NCBI RefSeq assembly: GCF_003014715.1
Contig: NZ_PYAV01000001.1
Span: 186,001-250,000 of the forward strand
Source: Salsuginibacillus halophilus
Lineage (GTDB): Bacteria; Bacillota; Bacilli; Bacillales; Marinococcaceae
Length of the DNA: 64,000 nt
Direction: 5' to 3'
The translations under genes were made by a program, and so were the position numbers. Positions 15,950 to 25,677 of this stretch are shown here, in pieces; position 1 is the first letter of the stretch, and the number at the start of each line of letters is the position of its first letter. The notes under the pieces were generated by a model. The model was given only the letters and a program-made list of their open reading frames with translations, was not told the DNA's origin and made no database searches.

Positions 15950-17801
15950 GTGTGCCCGGCATGCCTAGTATCTATACGAACGGCGAAGGTCGTTGTAGTC
16001 GTTAGCCAATGACAAGGGTGTCCGTTGTGAAGCGGAATCTGAAGGAAGTCGGAGGCAAACTTCCGCCCCGAGGCATACGAATCTCATAAGTAGGCTGTCG
16101 CTTTTGGATGAGACTGCTAAACAAGTTAAAATCCGAACGACCAAAGGAAGCGGCAGTAAATGAGGCGGGGACGTGGAAGGGAAGATGTCAGGCTTACCCG
16201 GGGAGGTCTGACCGACAGGCCGCACTCATGTGGCAACCGGTCTCAAGAGAGACCGCTGAACGGTCAGAAGTCAGCAGAAGCCATAGTACCCGGTCTTCCG
16301 GATAGATCGGGAAAGGGCTGAATCATTTATGAAACAAGGTGCCTTGGCGTACGTACCACCCAATGAAGCAGAAACACAATGTTCCTTCCTGACGTAAGAA
16401 GTGGTGAATCCCACGGGGGCCGTCAGAAGGGTGGAGGGATGGTACCACACAATAAGAAACACCTTGTCCGAGGAGAAATATCATGCTGGAAAAGACCCTT
16501 GATCGAGACAACTTGAACCGAGCTTTTCAAACGGTAAAGCGTAATAAAGGAAGCCATGGCGTAGACCAGATGCCCGTTCAATCCTTACGAGAGCATCTCA
16601 AAACGCATGGTGAAATGATTACAGAACAGATCCGGCAGGGGACCTATATCCCTCAACCCGTCCGTCGTGTCGAAATCCCGAAACCGAGCGGAGGCACAAG
16701 GGATCTAGGGATCCCAACGGTCACGGATCGATTTGTCCAGCAGGCTGTAAGCCAAGTGCTCACAGAGGTTTATGATCCAATGTTTTCTGAACACAGCTAC
16801 GGATTCCGGCCCAAGCGCCGAGGACATGATGCCGTCAGGAAAGCGAGAAATTACATCAGGGAAGGGTACCGCTGGGTGGTGGATCTTGATCTTGAGAAGT
16901 TTTTCGACCAAGTCAACCATGATCGATTGATGCGCACGCTGAGCTTTCGTATCAATGACCCCCAGGTGCTCCGACTCATCCGGAGATTTCTTCAAGCAGG
17001 TGTGATGGAGGACGGAGTGACTCGTGCTTCAACGAAAGGAACGCCACAAGGAGGGCCGATAAGTCCGGTCTTATCAAACATCGTGCTGGATGAGCTTGAC
17101 CAGGAACTTGAAAAGCGGGGTGTACGCTTCGTGAGGTACGCCGACGACTGTATGATGTTCACCGAGTCAAAACGCGCGGGTAAGAACTTGATGGCATCTA
17201 TTACCGCATTCATCGAAAAGAAACTCAAGCTTCGGGTCAACCGGGAAAAGAGCACCGTTGACCGCCCTTGGCGGAGGAAGTTCCTTGGCATTAGTTTTAC
17301 CCCATCAAGAAAGGATCCTAAGATCCGTATTGCTTCAGAGAGTATTCAACAAATCAAGGGGAAAATCAAGACACTAACGAGCCGAAGAACCTCCATACCA
17401 ATGGAGGAACGGATTAAACGCTTGAATCAATACCTCACCGGTTGGCTGGGCTATTTCCAACTCACAGAAACGCCTTCAGTCCTCCGCGAAATTGACAGCT
17501 GGTTGAAACGAAGGCTCCGGATGATACGATGGAAAGAATGGAAAACGATTAGAAACCGGACAAAGATGTTAATTCAACACGGCGCAAGTCGTCGGAAAGC
17601 ATGGGAATGGGCAAGATCCAGAAAGGCTTATTGGCGAATTGCGAGAAGCCCTGTGATGCACAAAACCCTTGATGAAGCCTACTGGGCCGATCAAGGGTTG
17701 ATGAGCTTATGGCACCGATATGATCAACATCGGTGGACGTAAATGAAACCGCCGTATACGGAACCGTACGTACGGTGGTGTGAGAGGTCGGGGCCTCCTA
17801 C
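15950..17801 (+). mobile_element. Group IIC intron inserted after the glnA terminator
   Basis: The 5' end reads GTGTG, the group II splice-site consensus, directly after the terminator T-run. About 530 bases of structured RNA precede an intron-encoded reverse transcriptase. Domain V lies near 17747-17780: ACCGCCGTA and TACGGTGGT form its stem, with a CGC triad in place of AGC, a mark of class C. A short domain VI hairpin (GAGGTCGGGGCCTCCT) leads to a 3' end ...CTAC near 17801. Class C introns characteristically insert downstream of terminators. The 3' boundary is uncertain by a few bases. Confidence 0.9.
16483..17742 (+). CDS. ltrA: Group II intron reverse transcriptase/maturase (class C)
   Basis: This 419-residue intron-encoded protein has reverse transcriptase motifs YGFRPKRRGHDAV, DLDLEKFFDQVNHD, GTPQGGPISPVLSNIVLDELD and the catalytic YADD (about residue 220). 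The maturase domain X follows (MEERIKRLNQYLTGWLGYF). There is no HNH endonuclease domain, consistent with class C, which uses terminator hairpins or single-stranded targets. It serves splicing and retromobility of its host intron. GGAG precedes the ATG, and the ORF is intact. Confidence 0.95.
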   Translation: MLEKTLDRDNLNRAFQTVKRNKGSHGVDQMPVQSLREHLKTHGEMITEQIRQGTYIPQPVRRVEIPKPSGGTRDLGIPTVTDRFVQQAVSQVLTEVYDPMFSEHSYGFRPKRRGHDAVRKARNYIREGYRWVVDLDLEKFFDQVNHDRLMRTLSFRINDPQVLRLIRRFLQAGVMEDGVTRASTKGTPQGGPISPVLSNIVLDELDQELEKRGVRFVRYADDCMMFTESKRAGKNLMASITAFIEKKLKLRVNREKSTVDRPWRRKFLGISFTPSRKDPKIRIASESIQQIKGKIKTLTSRRTSIPMEERIKRLNQYLTGWLGYFQLTETPSVLREIDSWLKRRLRMIRWKEWKTIRNRTKMLIQHGASRRKAWEWARSRKAYWRIARSPVMHKTLDEAYWADQGLMSLWHRYDQHRWT

Positions 17802-17951
17802 TCGATTTTTTTCAACTCGTTTTTAATACTCTCTAATTTTCCATCATTCAATAATGCAAAATTAGCTTGTTGTAAACGAACACGAAAAGATTACAGTGAT
17901 CCAATGTTGATCAATTAGGTAATTAAGAACGATGATTCTAACCAGTCTGGC

Positions 17952-18926
17952 TTACATCTCCGTTCTCGGGTTTGGAAGTGGTGTTAATCTTGCTTCAATA
18001 GAAGCGCGCTTATCTTCGAGAAATGGCGGCAGTGCAAGCGCTTCTCCTAAATAGGCAGCATCTTCATCTACCGCAAAACCAGGGCCGTCTGTGGCAAGCT
18101 CAAATAAAATGCCGTTTGCTTCACGGAAGTACAAGGAGCGGAAGTAGTGGCGGTCGACAAATCCAGAGTGACTAAAGCCGGCGTTTGTCAGTACTCGTAT
18201 CCATTGACGAAGCTCCTCTTCATCCGTAACCCGGAAAGCAACGTGATGTACACCGCCGCGGCCGAGGCGGACCATCGGTTCATTTTCAGTTTCGTAAACA
18301 TAAACTTCAGCGCCTGTCCCCCCTTGACCGGTAGAAAATACCCGCGGCGGTGTTGTTTCATCAAATGTGCCTGCTTGAATTTCTTTAAAACCAAGGACTT
18401 CTGTTAACACACGGGCTGTACGATCAGCATGTTTCACTTTCAATTGAATCGGACCTAATCCGGTAATGCCGTGCTCGGTGGAGGCTTTACTATCGCCCCA
18501 GACGACGCCTGCTTTAACCCCATCATTTAATTCGTCACTTACAAGCTCCATTTTGTGGCCTTCAAAATCTTGAAACGGCAGGACAGCGCGGCCGTTTTTC
18601 GTTTGAATACTTTCATGAGGCACTTGAAAAGTTTCAAAACGTTCGCGCCAGTAAGTTAAGGCAGCATCCGTTGGCACCCGTAGTGATACAACAGCTATAT
18701 CGTTTGTACCTTCGTATTTCTGTCCCATGTTTGGGATTTCAAAAAAAGTTAATTCAGTTCCTGCACTTCCTTGTTCATCACCGTAAAATAAATGATAAAC
18801 CGAAGGGTCGTCTTGGTTGACTGTCTTTTTAATAAGACGCATGCCGAGCACGCGTACATAAAAATCTAAGTTGTTCACCGCCCGGGCTGTGAGCGATGAA
18901 ACGTGGTGTATGCCTAAAATCTCGAT
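17952..18926 (-). CDS. Ring-cleaving dioxygenase, VOC/glyoxalase family (MhqA/MhqO-like)
   Basis: This non-haem iron extradiol-type dioxygenase probably acts in quinone or hydroquinone detoxification. It has two VOC modules (about residues 1-150 and 155-310). The second shows GGVHHVAFRV and ILFELATDGPGF with the metal ligands. The homologous N-terminus with the first metal histidine (IEILGIHHVSSLTARAVNN) lies upstream of the first conventional start (GTG 18878) and continues in frame to AAGGAGG. The only codons at a proper distance are ATC (18926) or ATT, so a non-standard start is likely. I use ATC 18926, giving 324 aa. Confidence 0.8.
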   Translation of the reverse strand: MEILGIHHVSSLTARAVNNLDFYVRVLGMRLIKKTVNQDDPSVYHLFYGDEQGSAGTELTFFEIPNMGQKYEGTNDIAVVSLRVPTDAALTYWRERFETFQVPHESIQTKNGRAVLPFQDFEGHKMELVSDELNDGVKAGVVWGDSKASTEHGITGLGPIQLKVKHADRTARVLTEVLGFKEIQAGTFDETTPPRVFSTGQGGTGAEVYVYETENEPMVRLGRGGVHHVAFRVTDEEELRQWIRVLTNAGFSHSGFVDRHYFRSLYFREANGILFELATDGPGFAVDEDAAYLGEALALPPFLEDKRASIEARLTPLPNPRTEM

Positions 18927-19066
18927 ATGAAACGCCTCCTTATAAATTAACCCTCTATATTTACCCGTACGGACGGTTCCCTAATCATTGTTTCAGGTTT
19001 GTAAGGATAAGTTTAGTGGAAGTGTAAAGACTGATAAAAGGAATGACTGTAGAGAGGATGTTGCAT

Positions 19067-20710
19067 GTGAAAGCAGCAGAACTGCTGATTCGTTGTTTAG
19101 AGCATGAAGGTGTACAATACATGTTTGGTGTGCCTGGTGAAGAAAATATTGATGTCATGGATGCACTGGTGGAATCTTCAATTGAGTTCATTGTTACCCG
19201 TCATGAAACTGGGGCTGCTTTTATGGCAGGCGTTTATGGGCGGCTTACCGGCCGCCCGGCAGCTTGTCTAGCAACACTCGGGCCTGGCGCAACAAACATG
19301 GTGACCGGGGTGGCCAATGCAACGATGGATCATCAGCCGGTCATTGCGATCACTGGACAAGCAGGGCTAAACCGGCAGCATAAAATCAGCCATCAACATT
19401 ATAATTTAACGGCAATGTATGAACCGGTGACCAAATGGAGCGCGCAAGTTAAAGATCCGGATACGATCCCGGAGATGGTGCGTAAAGCCGTACGTACAGC
19501 TGCAGGAGAAAAACCTGGTGCTGTGCACTTAGATTTTCCTGAAGACATTGCAAAGCTCGACACTGATGCTGCGCCGCTTGAAATTGTAGAATCGCCACAT
19601 GTCATGGCAGAAGAACATGCAGTAAAGCGTGCTGCGACAGAAATTGATGAAGCTGCAGCACCTTTGATCCTCGTTGGTAATGGTGTGGCTAGAAACAAAG
19701 CTGAAGAGGAACTTGGTAATTTTGTAGAAAAACTCAATCTGCCGCTCGTTCATACGTTTATGGGTAAAGGCGCTTTAGCTAGGACGAATCAACATAGTCT
19801 CCTTTCAGCAGGTGTCGGCGGGGATGATTATATTGCTTGTGCTTTTCGTGAAACAGATTTAATCATCACGATTGGTTTCGACATTGTCGAGTATCCGCCG
19901 GCAAATTGGAATGAAGGTAAAACTTCCATTATTCATATCGATTCGCTAGAAGCTGAAACGGATCAAAACTATCCAGTGAAACATCAACTGGTTGGTGACA
20001 TTCAAAGCAATCTTGAAGGGTTAACGAAAGCGTGTCAAAGAACGCATACACTTCCAGATTGGGCAACTGAAGTGCGTGAGCAGGTGCTTAATGAAGTTGA
20101 GAGCGCACGTGATGATACATCTTTCCCACTTAAGCCTCAAAAAATCTGTGCTGACTTACGTGAAGCACTTCCGGAACGGTCACATGTGATTACTGATGTT
20201 GGTGCGCATAAAATGTGGCTTGCGCGGCTCTTTCATACAAGTGCACCTGACCACTTTTTAATCTCGAACGGTCTTGCTTCGATGGGGGTTGCGCTACCTG
20301 GTGCTGTTGCTGCAAAAATGGTTTATCCAAATGAACCAGTTGTAGCTGTTGCAGGTGATGGTGCATTACAAATGACCGGCTGCGAAATGGAAACTGTCGT
20401 TCGTCTCGGCTTACCGGTGATCATTTTGTTATGGCGTGACGAAGGGTACGGATTAATTGAGTGGCACCAATTGAAACATTTTGAGCGCGATGCACACGTT
20501 TCATTCGGAAATCCTGATTTTTTACAGCTTGCTGAAGCGTACGGTTTTGAATCAATCCAAATTACAGCAGCTGATGAGTTAACCCCGGCGTTAAAAAAAG
20601 CGGTGGAATTAAACAAACCAGTTTTCATTGACTGCCCGGTTGACTACAAAGAGAACATGAAGTTAACAGAGCGGTTTGAACAGCTTTCTTGTAATAAAAA
20701 GGAGGACTAG
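19067..20710 (+). CDS. ThDP-dependent enzyme, acetolactate synthase large-subunit family
   Basis: The protein has the three-domain ThDP fold. The N-terminal Pyr domain has catalytic Glu in VTRHETGAAFMAG and LATLGPGATNMV. A central Rossmann domain follows. The C-terminal PP domain has the ThDP motif VAGDGALQMTGCEMETVVRLGLPVIILLW. It most resembles catabolic or biosynthetic acetolactate synthase catalytic subunits, with no regulatory subunit nearby. The adjacent aldehyde dehydrogenase, two bases downstream, hints that the enzyme may work on a 2-keto acid or aldehyde instead. GTG 19067 has AGAGAGG nine bases upstream; ATG 19058 is an alternative. Confidence 0.8.
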   Translation: MKAAELLIRCLEHEGVQYMFGVPGEENIDVMDALVESSIEFIVTRHETGAAFMAGVYGRLTGRPAACLATLGPGATNMVTGVANATMDHQPVIAITGQAGLNRQHKISHQHYNLTAMYEPVTKWSAQVKDPDTIPEMVRKAVRTAAGEKPGAVHLDFPEDIAKLDTDAAPLEIVESPHVMAEEHAVKRAATEIDEAAAPLILVGNGVARNKAEEELGNFVEKLNLPLVHTFMGKGALARTNQHSLLSAGVGGDDYIACAFRETDLIITIGFDIVEYPPANWNEGKTSIIHIDSLEAETDQNYPVKHQLVGDIQSNLEGLTKACQRTHTLPDWATEVREQVLNEVESARDDTSFPLKPQKICADLREALPERSHVITDVGAHKMWLARLFHTSAPDHFLISNGLASMGVALPGAVAAKMVYPNEPVVAVAGDGALQMTGCEMETVVRLGLPVIILLWRDEGYGLIEWHQLKHFERDAHVSFGNPDFLQLAEAYGFESIQITAADELTPALKKAVELNKPVFIDCPVDYKENMKLTERFEQLSCNKKED

Positions 20711-20712
20711 TC

Positions 20713-22161
20713 TTGAAGATCGGCTCAATCATCCACGGTAAAACATATGAAGATCATCATGAGAGCCTGATAAATGTTGTAGATCCGTACCGAAAAGAAA
20801 CCATTGCCGAACTCATTCCTGCAAATCCTGATACGGCATCAAGGGCCGTAAATGACAGTTACGAAGTGTTTCACGAAACGATGAAGCATATGCCGGCGTA
20901 TGAGCGGGCAGCGATTTTGCGGAAAGCAGCTGATTTACTTGAAAAGCGACGGGAAACTTTTGTCGAAACGATCACTCAAGAAGCAGGGAAGCCGGTGAAG
21001 CATAGCCGCGCTGAAGTAGATCGGGCTCTGCAAGTGCTGCGGTTTGCTTCAGAGCTTGTGAACCACTTTACCGGAGAAGTGCTGCCGATGGATGCAGCTT
21101 CAGGTGGTGAAAATCGGTGGGGGTTTGTCGTCCATGAGCCTCTAGGTGTCATTGGTGCAATTACACCATTTAACTTCCCATTAAACCTTGTACTTCATAA
21201 AGTAGCGCCAGCCATTGCTACTGGGAACTGTGTCGTTTTGAAACCTGCGGAAAAAACACCGATTTCTTCGTATAAGCTTGCGGAGTTATTTCATGATGCA
21301 GGTCTTCCGCCAGGGGTGTTGAATGTTGTGCAAGGCGGGGGAGAGGTAGGTGAGGCTTTAGTCAATCACGACAAAGTTCATAAAATTTCATTTACTGGAA
21401 GCCTTCCTGTCGGTCGTGAAATTCGTGCAGCTGCCGATTTGAAAAAAGTAACACTTGAACTCGGCTCGAATTCGCCAAACTTAATTTTCGCAGATGCAGA
21501 CCTAGAATATGCGGCTGAGCAACTTGTCACTGGCGCATTTGCATTTTCGGGTCAGGCTTGTATTTCAGCACAGCGGATTTATATTCAGGATTCATGTTTT
21601 GAGCAGTTTTTACAGCTGTATAAGGAAAAGACAATGCAGCTTACGACAGGAGATCCGCGCGAAGAAAGCACAGATATCGGCCCCATGATCACAGAAGAAG
21701 AGGCCGAGCGTGCTTTCACATGGATTGAAGATGCCAAGGCGGGTGGGGCCGTAGTAGAAACCGGAGGAACAAGAGATGGGGCAGTGCTTCAGCCAACAAT
21801 TATGACGAATGTAGAGCGCAACATGAAGGTGATTGCTGAAGAAGTGTTTGCGCCTATTGTTTCGGTTGTCCCATTTTCTACCACTGAAGAAGCCGTTCAA
21901 CTTGCAAACGATTCAATTTATGGTTTGCAGGCCGGCGTCTTCACCCAAAATATTAACCGAGCCCTCCAAGTTGCCCAGCAACTAGAGATGGGTGGTGTGT
22001 GGATTAATGAAATTTCCACGTACCGCCAGGATAACCATCCGTATGGCGGCGTGAAGCAGAGCGGAATCGGAAAAGAAGGCGTGAAATATGCCATGGAAGA
22101 TACAACAAATGTCAAGTTTATAGGGATCAACCACCGGTATTCGTCAGGAACTGCTGATTAA
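20713..22161 (+). CDS. NAD(P)-dependent aldehyde dehydrogenase
   Basis: This 482-aa ALDH-superfamily enzyme oxidises an aldehyde to the acid. The cofactor region is GVIGAITPFNFPLNLVLHKVAPAIATGNCVVLKPAEKTP. The general-base Glu is in VTLELGSNSPNLIF and the catalytic Cys in FSGQACISAQRIYI (about residue 281). EVFAPIVSVVPF and the C-terminal PYGGVKQSGIGKEG also match. The start is TTG at 20713 with AAGGAGG, two bases after the synthase gene, so the two form an operon. The 3' end overlaps the convergent transporter gene by 18 bases. Confidence 0.9.
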   Translation: MKIGSIIHGKTYEDHHESLINVVDPYRKETIAELIPANPDTASRAVNDSYEVFHETMKHMPAYERAAILRKAADLLEKRRETFVETITQEAGKPVKHSRAEVDRALQVLRFASELVNHFTGEVLPMDAASGGENRWGFVVHEPLGVIGAITPFNFPLNLVLHKVAPAIATGNCVVLKPAEKTPISSYKLAELFHDAGLPPGVLNVVQGGGEVGEALVNHDKVHKISFTGSLPVGREIRAAADLKKVTLELGSNSPNLIFADADLEYAAEQLVTGAFAFSGQACISAQRIYIQDSCFEQFLQLYKEKTMQLTTGDPREESTDIGPMITEEEAERAFTWIEDAKAGGAVVETGGTRDGAVLQPTIMTNVERNMKVIAEEVFAPIVSVVPFSTTEEAVQLANDSIYGLQAGVFTQNINRALQVAQQLEMGGVWINEISTYRQDNHPYGGVKQSGIGKEGVKYAMEDTTNVKFIGINHRYSSGTAD

Positions 22162-22989
22162 AAGGAGTGCCACACCTAACAGCGCCAGCAAAAATCCTGA
22201 AAGTTGAAGTTTGCTTAATTTTTCTTTTAAAAACAAGCGGGCGCATAAAACGGTAAATAAAGGTGACATCGCTCCAGCTAAAGCTACGATAGACAATAAG
22301 CCTAAATTAACACCTAAGACATACGTAAGCGCACCTGCTGCCTGTACAGTGCCCATCAACATTGTATAACGAAAGAGAGATTGCGCTGCATAAGGCTTCA
22401 TCTGCATCACTAGCAGCGCTGCTCCTGCAGCAAGTAGACCACCGATCATAGCAAATGCCACGGTCCATAAACTCACTTCAGCAGGTGGTACGTGCAGCAG
22501 GACGAAAAATAATCCGAGGGAACTTCCGGCAGCGAGTGATATACCGATCCCGCGTTGATCTTTATTTGAACTTTCATTCGCTTTGCCAGTGTTTTTAGAA
22601 ATCAAGATGATTGCAAGTGCGACGAGAAAGATGCCGACACCGGCAAACAGGCCAGGTTCCTCCCCGAGCAAGATTCCGACGGCTGCTGGAACTAAAGCGG
22701 AGGAAACGCCGGTAACAGCTGAAGCGACGCCCATCTTTCCATAAGCGAGCGCGTAGAAATAAAAAATAAACCCGCAGCCAAGTGCAATACCGCCGGCCAC
22801 GCCCCAGCCGGCAGCGGTTAAGGTAGGCGTTTGCCCGGAGAATAGGGCAGCCGGGATCATTAAAGCACATCCGGCGACTTGGGCATAAAAAATGACAATT
22901 AATACGGACAAATGGCGTGAGATCCGCCCTGCCATATAATCTCCAATGCCAAACGCCGCAGCTGTAAGCAGGCCGTAAATCAGTGCCAT
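22144..22989 (-). CDS. EamA/DMT-family membrane transporter
   Basis: This 281-residue protein has about ten hydrophobic helices arranged as two EamA repeats. Typical segments are GAMSPLFTVLCARLFLKEKLSKLQLSGFLLALLGVALLL at the C-terminus and the equivalent AVTGVSSALVPAAVGILLGEEPGLFAGVGIFLVALAIIL in the first half. The family exports amino acids, metabolites or drugs; the substrate is unknown. AAAAGGAGC precedes the ATG. Confidence 0.85.
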   Translation of the reverse strand: MALIYGLLTAAAFGIGDYMAGRISRHLSVLIVIFYAQVAGCALMIPAALFSGQTPTLTAAGWGVAGGIALGCGFIFYFYALAYGKMGVASAVTGVSSALVPAAVGILLGEEPGLFAGVGIFLVALAIILISKNTGKANESSNKDQRGIGISLAAGSSLGLFFVLLHVPPAEVSLWTVAFAMIGGLLAAGAALLVMQMKPYAAQSLFRYTMLMGTVQAAGALTYVLGVNLGLLSIVALAGAMSPLFTVLCARLFLKEKLSKLQLSGFLLALLGVALLLISSS

Positions 22990-23101
22990 TTAAAAAGCTC
23001 CTTTTATATAACATAAGCATGCGCCCGAAACGGTTAACATACGTCCGGGCGCACTTTTTGTTGCGATTATAAAGCTAACTTATCGTTACATTATAAAAAA
23101 G

Positions 23102-24418
23102 TCAAGTTGAACGGTCTTGATGAAGATCGCCAGGTTTTACCCACCCCCGAGCGGATAAACCTTCAGCAATGTGGGCGACACCTACCATATATGCTGCCTG
23201 TCGCATACGTGTGCTTTTTTCATTACGCATATGAAGCACATTGTGAAATCCGTCTACCATTCGTTCTTCGAGCTTGTTATGAATGTCTTCTTCACTCCAG
23301 TAATAGTTCATCTCATTTTGTACCCATTCAAAGTAGGAAACCGTCACGCCGCCGGCATTACAGAGAATATCCGGAATGACAAATACATCTTTATCTTCAA
23401 GTACTTTGTCACCTGCAGGGGTTGTAGGACCGTTTGCGGCCTCTGCAACGATTTTGGCTTGCATTTGACCAGCTGTTTTTTCTGTGATTTGGTTTTCTAA
23501 GGCAGCAGGGATAAAGATATCGACTTCAAGGCCGAAAATTTCCTCAGGGTCCAGCTGTTCAGCTTTATCATAATCTCCAATAACGCCGCCCGATTCAATA
23601 AATTCCAGCAGCTCATGAATGTCAATACCATCTTCTTGATAAATCGCACCGGATGCTTCGCTGATCGCAACGACAGTAACATCAAGTTCTGCTAAGTATT
23701 TTGCAGTCATGCTCCCGACGTTTCCAAACCCTTGAATGGCAGCAGTGCTTGTGGATAAATCCATGTTTAATACATCGGCTGCTTCTCGTATTGTAAGTAC
23801 CACGCCGCGTCCGGTCGCAGCAAGTCTTCCGGCACTGCCGCCGAGGATAAGTGGTTTACCTGTCAGCATACCAGGGATATTGTAACCGCGGAGCTGATCG
23901 TACTCATCCATCATCCAGCCCATCACTTCAGGATTTGTGTTCACATCCGGGGCAGGGATGTCTTTTTGTGGACCAATCACAGGGGTGAGTTTACGGATAT
24001 AAGCTCGACTTAAGTCTTCAAGCTCTTCACTTGTTAATTCTTCAGGATTTACAATGATGCCACCTTTTCCCCCGCCAAGTGGCAGTCCGAGGATCGCAGA
24101 TTTTAAGGACATCCAAATGGAGAGAGCTTTGACTTCATCACGCGTGACACTTGGGTGAAAGCGGATCCCACCTTTTGTCGGTCCAAAGATATCAAGGTGC
24201 TGGCTGCGGTAACCTGTGAAGTTTTTGATCGAACCATCATTCATTCGAATGCGCATAGAAACTTCAATTAAACGTAACGGTTTTTCTAACACACGAAATA
24301 CGTTATCACTATAACCAAGCGACTGCACGGAATCCTTCATAAGTTCATGCACGATATGAAGCGGATTATCATTTTGTGAAGTGATATCTGCTTCAGCTTG
24401 TTCATTTTCATTTGTCAT
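23102..24418 (-). CDS. NAD-specific glutamate dehydrogenase (Glu/Leu/Phe/Val dehydrogenase family)
   Basis: This enzyme interconverts glutamate and 2-oxoglutarate plus ammonia. It has the substrate lysine motif LPLGGGKGGIIVNPEELT, GPQKDIPAPDVNTNPEVMGWMMDEY, and the Rossmann segment AAIQGFGNVGSMTAKYLAELDVTVVAIS with a C-terminal DILCNAGGVTVSYFEWVQN. It corresponds to GudB/RocG of Bacillus. The N-terminus chosen is ATG 24418 with AGGAGGATATCGAT ahead of it (438 aa); longer starts have no ribosome site. Confidence 0.92.
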   Translation of the reverse strand: MTNENEQAEADITSQNDNPLHIVHELMKDSVQSLGYSDNVFRVLEKPLRLIEVSMRIRMNDGSIKNFTGYRSQHLDIFGPTKGGIRFHPSVTRDEVKALSIWMSLKSAILGLPLGGGKGGIIVNPEELTSEELEDLSRAYIRKLTPVIGPQKDIPAPDVNTNPEVMGWMMDEYDQLRGYNIPGMLTGKPLILGGSAGRLAATGRGVVLTIREAADVLNMDLSTSTAAIQGFGNVGSMTAKYLAELDVTVVAISEASGAIYQEDGIDIHELLEFIESGGVIGDYDKAEQLDPEEIFGLEVDIFIPAALENQITEKTAGQMQAKIVAEAANGPTTPAGDKVLEDKDVFVIPDILCNAGGVTVSYFEWVQNEMNYYWSEEDIHNKLEERMVDGFHNVLHMRNEKSTRMRQAAYMVGVAHIAEGLSARGWVKPGDLHQDRST

Positions 24419-24757
24419 ATCGATATCCTCCTGCATTAAATAATACATATAGTATTTTCTAAGCAAAGAGGTTGTATACAGTGAAGGAAAATGAAAGTGA
24501 TCTAAGCATTAGGCAGCGTCATTATCATTTTTAAACTGACTCAAGGGTTTGAGACAGGCGGATACGTCTTAGTGGTTTTTAACTAGAAGTTACTGCTGCA
24601 GTTGATCAATAAAGATATAAGCTAACTTTGGCAGCAATATGACCTATGTGGCTTTGATAAAATGTGCTAAAATATGGGTGATCTTAACATCGTTTTTCCT
24701 TGTTGGATAAGAAGTTCGTTGAAGAGGTCCGTATAGTTATGAAGGAATGATGCATCT
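24419..24757. other. 339-bp divergent intergenic region
   Basis: AT-rich sequence lies between the divergent gdh and HTH-regulator genes. It contains a TGCTAAAAT (24668-24676), which fits an extended -10 for the rightward gene. No ORF, RNA structure or repeat was seen. The neighbouring regulator may act here, but no clear operator was found. Confidence 0.5.
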
Positions 24758-25657
24758 ATGAAAAAGCGCCTCGGTAAAGAAATACGAAGTTTACGCAAGC
24801 AGCAGCAGATCACACAGCAGGATTTGTCCTCCTCAAACGTAACGCAAGCAACGATTAGTAAGATAGAATCAGGCGAACACGCCCCAAATATCGAAACGCT
24901 TTATTTAATTGCTGAACGCTTAAACGTGTCCATTGAACACTTCTTTCCACTCTTAAAATTCGATCAACCGGACTATGTGAATCAAACCATTGAGTATATG
25001 GAAAAGCTTTCAAATGGTCATGAATATAAAAAGGTATTTCAGGTTGCAGAAAGAGAACTTAGCAAGCCGGAATATACCTTTTCTAATGATTGGTTCAGCT
25101 CGTTTTTAAGATGGAATTATTGGTATGCAGCTTACCGTATTGCTGCTGTACCGAAAGAAGAAGCTGAACGCAACCTTTCAGCGTTATTTGAGCAGTTGAA
25201 AGCCTCCCGCGAACATTTAGAAAATTTGCCAGCCCGTATAACCAACTCTTTAGCCATTATGAAAAGTGAAGAAGGAAAGCTTAACGAAAGCTTAAAGCTA
25301 TTTGAGCAGGCGCTTCAATCTTTATCTTTACCAACTTATAAGTCACCAGCGCGGGCTGCACATATTTATCAGCTGCGATTAATCTATAATCAGGCAAAAA
25401 CATACTACGATTTAGGTGAGTTTAAAAAAGCAAAATCATCCGTTTATCGCGGTCAGGCTTTATCAAAAAGGTATGAGAACATGTCTTTGCTCGGACAGTT
25501 TTTTTACTATGAGGGCCAATGTTTAGAGCAAGAAAACGCAGAAGTTGAAAAAATTGCCCGTTGTTACGAGCAGGCACTGTTTTTCTTTGAGTTTCTTGAT
25601 AAAACGTATTACGCCGACCTGCTTAAGAAACAGAAAGGTGCTTATTTAACATTGTAG
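24758..25657 (+). CDS. XRE-type HTH regulator with C-terminal TPR-like repeats
   Basis: This 299-residue protein has an N-terminal helix-turn-helix (LGKEIRSLRKQQQITQQDLSS through ATISKIESGEHAPNIETLYLIAERLNV, residues 4-60). Helical repeat units follow to the end, as in the RRNPP/PlcR-NprR group of peptide-responsive regulators. No obvious signal-peptide gene is seen immediately downstream, so peptide control is unproven. It is divergent from the glutamate dehydrogenase gene. Confidence 0.8.
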   Translation: MKKRLGKEIRSLRKQQQITQQDLSSSNVTQATISKIESGEHAPNIETLYLIAERLNVSIEHFFPLLKFDQPDYVNQTIEYMEKLSNGHEYKKVFQVAERELSKPEYTFSNDWFSSFLRWNYWYAAYRIAAVPKEEAERNLSALFEQLKASREHLENLPARITNSLAIMKSEEGKLNESLKLFEQALQSLSLPTYKSPARAAHIYQLRLIYNQAKTYYDLGEFKKAKSSVYRGQALSKRYENMSLLGQFFYYEGQCLEQENAEVEKIARCYEQALFFFEFLDKTYYADLLKKQKGAYLTL

Positions 25658-25677
25658 AGGCTTAAAGTATACATAAA

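Noticed and set aside
23024-23066. GCGCCCG/CGGGCGC hairpin between gdh and the EamA gene as terminator of gdh
   Set aside because: The T-run is on the plus strand side, opposite to the direction of both flanking genes, so it would not terminate gdh.
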